From positions 1 to 10,126 of the forward strand of contig JACDDF010000041.1 of NCBI GenBank assembly GCA_013817135.1: a stretch of DNA of 10,126 bases, in the 5' to 3' direction. The stretch comes from Nitrospirales bacterium (GTDB taxonomy: Bacteria > Nitrospirota > Nitrospiria > Nitrospirales > UBA8639). Numbering within the stretch: position 1 is the first letter of the stretch; each line of letters starts with the position of its first letter. Position numbers and translations under genes: made by a program. Shown piece by piece: positions 7,382 through 10,126 of this stretch. The notes under the pieces were generated by a model. The model had not been told where the DNA came from. It made no database searches and saw nothing but the letters and a program-made list of their open reading frames with translations.

Positions 7382-8410
7382 GTGATTATTCGCGCGCGTG
7401 CACCTCTTCGGCTTGGCCTGGCGGGGGGGGGGACAGACGTATCGCCCTATTGTGATTTGTATGGCGGATGCGTGCTCAATGCCACGATTGATCGATACGC
7501 TTATGCAGTCCTGGAGGTGTTGACAGGCCATAAGGTGCAGTTTTGTTCTGCTGATAGACAACATTTTAGTGAGTATCAGTTGGGAGAATTGATTCCACGA
7601 AATGGATGTGTCGATTTACATCGGGCCGTCTATCTGTACATGGTCGAGCAGTTTAACGAAGGACGGCCTTTGCCTGTGAAAGTCACCACGTACTGCGATG
7701 CTCCTGTAGGGTCTGGGCTGGGATCCTCCTCGACGCTGGTCGTGGCGATGCTCAAGGCCTTTGCGGAATTGTTGAACCTCCCGCTTGACGACTACGCGTT
7801 GGCCCATTTGGCGTTTAAAATTGAGCGAATTGACTGTGGTCTGCAAGGTGGGAGGCAAGATCAATACGCCGCGACTTTTGGGGGATTTAACTTTATTGAA
7901 TTTTATGCAGACAATCGGGTGGTCGTTAATCCCTTGCGCATCAAAAACTGGATTATCTGTGAGTTGGAGGCCTCATTGGTACTTTTTTTTACTGGCGTGT
8001 CACGATCTTCGGCAAAGATTATTAGGGATCAGAGTAGCAATGTTGAGGCTGGCACTGACTTGGCACTTTCTGCCATGCATGCCATGAAGCGTGAGGCCTG
8101 TACGATGAAGGAAAGTCTGTTGAAAGGTGATTTCACTGGATTGGTAGAGTCCATGCGTGAGGGATGGGTCAGCAAGAAGCGTTCAGCCAAGAGTGTGTCC
8201 AATCCGCATATTGATGAAATCTATGAAGCGGCTATCAAAGCGGGAGCCTTGGCTGGCAAGGTGTCCGGGGCGGGCGGGGGAGGATTTATGATGTTTTTTG
8301 TCCCGCCTGAAAAACGAATGGATGTAATCTTTGCGTTAAAAAAATTCTCCGGCCAAGTCAGTAACTGTCATTTTACCAAATACGGGATGCAAGGTTGGAA
8401 GATAGATTAA
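7382..8410 (+). CDS. hddA: GHMP kinase, D-glycero-alpha-D-manno-heptose 7-phosphate kinase (HddA-like)
   Basis: Predicted cytoplasmic kinase that phosphorylates D-glycero-D-manno-heptose 7-phosphate at C1, giving the 1,7-bisphosphate for GDP-heptose synthesis. All three GHMP motifs are present: APLRLGLAGGGTDVSPY (7-23), the ATP-binding PVGSGLGSSST (108-118) and KVSGAGGGGFMMFF (293-306). IDRYAYAVL (36-44) and GGRQDQYAATFGG (156-168) match the HddA/sugar-kinase branch. At 342 residues it is full length. A strong ribosome binding site supports the GTG start. An HddC-like guanylyltransferase gene downstream strengthens the assignment. An odd point is the ten-G run encoding the AGGG of motif 1. 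The main alternative is another sugar-1-kinase of the GHMP family, such as a fucokinase-like enzyme; this is less likely given the neighbour. Confidence 0.9.
   Translation: MIIRARAPLRLGLAGGGTDVSPYCDLYGGCVLNATIDRYAYAVLEVLTGHKVQFCSADRQHFSEYQLGELIPRNGCVDLHRAVYLYMVEQFNEGRPLPVKVTTYCDAPVGSGLGSSSTLVVAMLKAFAELLNLPLDDYALAHLAFKIERIDCGLQGGRQDQYAATFGGFNFIEFYADNRVVVNPLRIKNWIICELEASLVLFFTGVSRSSAKIIRDQSSNVEAGTDLALSAMHAMKREACTMKESLLKGDFTGLVESMREGWVSKKRSAKSVSNPHIDEIYEAAIKAGALAGKVSGAGGGGFMMFFVPPEKRMDVIFALKKFSGQVSNCHFTKYGMQGWKID
7423..7432 (+). repeat. Ten-G homopolymer tract inside hddA-like gene
   Basis: An uninterrupted run of ten G covers the last base of an Ala codon and three GGG Gly codons of the conserved AGGGTD motif, 42 bases into the gene. 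It is the longest homopolymer noted in the window; the other long G-runs have six or seven bases, for example 2650-2656 and 6121-6126. Such tracts are prone to slipped-strand changes, and a one-base change here would truncate the kinase early. Confidence 0.85.
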
Positions 8411-8626
8411 ATCGAATCCTATAGAAGAAGTCAGCCTGCGGTTGCCCTCTTTTAATGTTTGTTTGAAAAAGCCGAATGTGGTGGGGGGTAAACTGGTGCC
8501 CTACTTAGTCCGAATCTCGACAGACAGGGATGTTAGGTTTTTGGATGATGCGTATTCAACTGAATTGTTCCGTGATTAACTGAGCCACTGATATTTTTTC
8601 AACCCGGTGTCATCCTCCTCTGACAC
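8411..8626 (+). other. 216-base gap between the hddA-like and hddC-like genes
   Basis: No recognised gene or RNA. A frame open from 8457 to the stop at 8577-8579 has GTG codons at 8478 and 8481. It encodes about 33 residues (GGKLVPYLVRISTD in the middle) that match nothing I recognise, including GmhA and GmhB. A hairpin lies at its right end. No convincing terminator or promoter is visible; TTGTTC (8565-8570) with TGATAT (8589-8594) is only a poor promoter-like pair. Confidence 0.4.
8607..8626 (+). other. Hairpin with a pyrimidine CCTCCT loop before the hddC-like gene
   Basis: GTGTCA (8607-8612) and TGACAC (8621-8626) form a perfect 6-bp stem around the 8-base loop TCCTCCTC. The loop has anti-Shine-Dalgarno character. 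It directly abuts the earliest possible start (TTG 8627). No T-run follows on either strand, so it is not an intrinsic terminator. Any regulatory role is inference. Confidence 0.4.
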
Positions 8627-9379
8627 TTGGTGGGTTTATGTGTGAAGACTGGAGTGATTCATTTGGTCCAAGTAGGAATCAGAAAGGCCATTGTTTTGGC
8701 TGGGGGACGTGGCGAAAGACTTCAGTCTGTCGTCCCGGATCTTCCTAAGCCCATGGCGCCTGTTGGAGGCCGGCCATTTTTGGAATATATTCTCGATAAA
8801 CTTGTAGATGCTGGTCTGACCGATGTCATTATATCAGTTGGGTATAAGGCGGAGGTCATTCAAGAGCATTTTGGTCAGGCTTACCGCTCACTTCAAATAA
8901 GATATTCAAGGGAAGTCTATCCTTTAGGAACCGGAGGAGCGATAGCCTTAGCTCTAAAAGGCGATGATTCTTCTCCGGCTTTGGTCCTCAATGGCGACAC
9001 GCTCGTTGACATTGATTATCCTGCGCTGATGATCTGGTATGCACAGACCCCATCTCAGGTCGCGATAGTCCTGCGGCATGTTCCTGATGTGAGCCGGTAT
9101 GGTGCTGTCGTCCTCTTGGGTGAACGAGTTGTTGAGTTTCAAGAAAAGGGTCAGCAAGGCCCCGGGCTGGTGAACGCAGGGGTGTATGTTGTTGGACCGG
9201 AAATATTTTCCAACTATGGAAGCGGAGAGCACTTTTCCTTTGAGACGGATATTCTCCAGCCATATTGCCGAAAGCTGCAGCCTCGCGCATTCGTCACCGC
9301 AGGATATTTTATTGATATCGGTACTCCAGGCGATTATGAATGCGCTCAGAGGGAAGCGGTTTTCACTCGGTTCAACTGA
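8627..9379 (+). CDS. hddC: Nucleotidyltransferase, D-glycero-alpha-D-manno-heptose 1-phosphate guanylyltransferase (HddC-like)
   Basis: Predicted cytoplasmic enzyme that joins GTP and heptose 1-phosphate to give GDP-D-glycero-alpha-D-manno-heptose, the donor for heptosyl transfer. The nucleotide-binding signature is LAGGRGERLQSVVPDLPKPM (24-43), followed by GRPFLEYILD (48-57), VGYKAEVIQEHFG (71-83), PLGTGGAIALAL (99-110), the metal-site motif LNGD (121-124), VNAGVYVV (182-189) and the C-terminal FIDIGTPGDY (228-237). SVVPDLPKPMAPV and GRPFLEY are particularly HddC-like. The start is unsure: TTG 8627, GTG 8630, GTG 8642 and GTG 8654 are in frame, none with a strong ribosome binding site, and family members usually begin a few residues before AIVLAGG (residue 21). 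The alternative is a related sugar-1-phosphate nucleotidyltransferase (glucose or mannose type); the HddA-like neighbour argues against it. Confidence 0.88.
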   Translation: MVGLCVKTGVIHLVQVGIRKAIVLAGGRGERLQSVVPDLPKPMAPVGGRPFLEYILDKLVDAGLTDVIISVGYKAEVIQEHFGQAYRSLQIRYSREVYPLGTGGAIALALKGDDSSPALVLNGDTLVDIDYPALMIWYAQTPSQVAIVLRHVPDVSRYGAVVLLGERVVEFQEKGQQGPGLVNAGVYVVGPEIFSNYGSGEHFSFETDILQPYCRKLQPRAFVTAGYFIDIGTPGDYECAQREAVFTRFN

Positions 9380-9400
9380 ACGGCATCGGTTCCGCAACAA

Positions 9401-9407
9401 GGGAGAG
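9401..9407 (+). promoter_or_regulatory. Ribosome binding site for the second dioxygenase gene
   Basis: GGGAGAG lies 4-6 bases before the ATG at 9412 and supports that start. It falls in the 32-base spacer after the hddC-like gene, consistent with one transcript. Confidence 0.6.
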
Positions 9408-9411
9408 TGAG

Positions 9412-10126
9412 ATGGGATTTGAGAAAGAGTTCGAACAGTTTTGGACGAAGGGATACCTCATTGTTCCTGACATGTTCGATCAGGAAGAAATGCATATTCT
9501 GAAAAATGTCATCGTGAATCATGAGGGTATGAAACAGCGCACTGAAGGTCTGGTGAATAAAATGTCTCAAGGGAAGCGCCCCTCATTTGAAACAATTTTT
9601 GTGTGGAATGATACGGCGGGGAATGATGTCTTTGCCAAAGCCACTCGCCGTTCGGCGATATTTGATCGGTTGGAATATTTTTTCAACGATTCTATTTACG
9701 TGTATCATAATAAAATTGCCTTGAAATATCCTGGTATGGTCGGATTCCGCTATCATCAGGATTATGCCTATTGGTATGGAATGGGGAATTTGTATCCGGA
9801 TATGGCTACGGTTCTCATTGCCGTTGATCCGATGACCAGAGCAAATGGGTGTTTGAAAATTCTCGAGGGGTCTCATAAGATGGGCAGGATTGACCATGTG
9901 TTCCATGATGGAGTGTCTGACAGCGGTGTTTGTCAGGACCGCCTGGCTGTGATTGAAACGCGATTGCCTGAAATATACGTGGAATTGAAGCGTGGAGATG
10001 TCGTCATGTTTCATTGTAATACTCTGCATGGGTCCAATGATAACTTGTCCCCCCATTCCAGAATCGCCTTAATCGGTTGTTATAACACCAAAGCAAATAA
10101 TCCGTATAAGTCGGCAGGGGGCCATC
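9412..10126 (+). CDS. Phytanoyl-CoA dioxygenase (PhyH) family oxygenase, 3' end cut by the window
   Basis: Second predicted 2-oxoglutarate/Fe(II) oxygenase. The frame is open from ATG 9412 to the window end, giving 238 residues, so the C-terminus is missing. The N-terminus FEQFWTKGYLIVPDMFDQEEM (from residue 7) is the standard PhyH opening, a helix followed by the strand G-Y-L-I-V. The iron triad is complete: YHQDYAYW (H115, D117) and the distal His in CNTLHGSNDN (H206). R217 in SPHSRIALIGCYN is the likely 2-oxoglutarate anchor, and LKILEGSHKMG (148-158) is the usual GSH strand. Such proteins include ectoine-hydroxylase-like and natural-product hydroxylases. It is clearly different in sequence from the dioxygenase at 3155-4153, so it is not a local duplicate. 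Its place after the hddC-like gene suggests work on a sugar nucleotide or glycan, by inference. Confidence 0.9.
   Translation, partial: MGFEKEFEQFWTKGYLIVPDMFDQEEMHILKNVIVNHEGMKQRTEGLVNKMSQGKRPSFETIFVWNDTAGNDVFAKATRRSAIFDRLEYFFNDSIYVYHNKIALKYPGMVGFRYHQDYAYWYGMGNLYPDMATVLIAVDPMTRANGCLKILEGSHKMGRIDHVFHDGVSDSGVCQDRLAVIETRLPEIYVELKRGDVVMFHCNTLHGSNDNLSPHSRIALIGCYNTKANNPYKSAGGH

Noticed and set aside
7067..7564. 165-codon ORF on the - strand across the methyltransferase/hddA junction
   Set aside because: It covers the ends of two well-supported genes and the strong hddA ribosome binding site, with no recognisable motif.
9370..9381. Inverted repeat GTTCA-AC-TGAAC at the end of the hddC-like gene
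   Set aside because: The 2-base loop is too tight for a real hairpin and the repeat lies across the stop codon; likely chance.
8954..9400. 148-codon ORF on the - strand opposite the hddC-like gene
   Set aside because: Shadow of a gene with clear nucleotidyltransferase motifs; no domain recognised.
9583..10056. 157-codon ORF on the - strand at the right end
   Set aside because: It is antisense to the second PhyH gene, whose + strand frame holds the complete HxD...H motif; no recognisable domain in the reverse frame.
1..10126. Mobile element, CRISPR array or phage-defence system
   Set aside because: No transposase, integrase, terminal repeats, direct-repeat array, nuclease or toxin-like gene was found; all genes fit glycan synthesis.

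Overview
The window carries nine protein-coding genes, all on the + strand and closely packed. It reads as part of a surface-polysaccharide (O-antigen, capsule or S-layer glycan) biosynthesis locus of a Gram-negative bacterium. The evidence is the gene content: two glycosyltransferase proteins, two enzymes of the GDP-D-glycero-alpha-D-manno-heptose pathway (HddA-type kinase, HddC-type guanylyltransferase), three SAM-dependent methyltransferases of different types, and two phytanoyl-CoA-dioxygenase-like (2-oxoglutarate/Fe(II)) oxygenases. Base composition is roughly balanced. No rRNA, tRNA, transposase, CRISPR array or phage gene is visible, and the species cannot be named from the sequence.

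Layout. Positions 3-2270 hold a GT2 glycosyltransferase fused to a WbsX/GH99-like domain; its reading frame is open at the left edge, so its N-terminus may lie outside. A methyltransferase with a cysteine-pair motif follows with a 4-base start/stop overlap (2267-3127), then the first dioxygenase (3155-4153). After a 191-base gap comes a GT4 glycosyltransferase (4345-5715), and after a 105-base gap a TylF/MycF-like methyltransferase (5821-6597) and a third methyltransferase (6629-7366). Fourteen to fifteen bases further on, behind a strong ribosome binding site, is the hddA-like kinase (7382-8410), whose first motif is encoded by an unbroken run of ten G. A 216-base gap separates it from the hddC-like gene (about 8627-9379). 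A second dioxygenase starts at 9412 and runs off the right edge.

How the genes may work together (inference). HddA and HddC would make GDP-activated heptose, with the isomerase GmhA and phosphatase GmhB supplied from outside this window. The GT2-WbsX and GT4 enzymes would build a glycan. The three methyltransferases and two oxygenases are the right kinds of enzyme to decorate sugars, so the product may be a methylated and/or oxidised heptose-containing surface glycan. The individual substrates cannot be read from the sequence.
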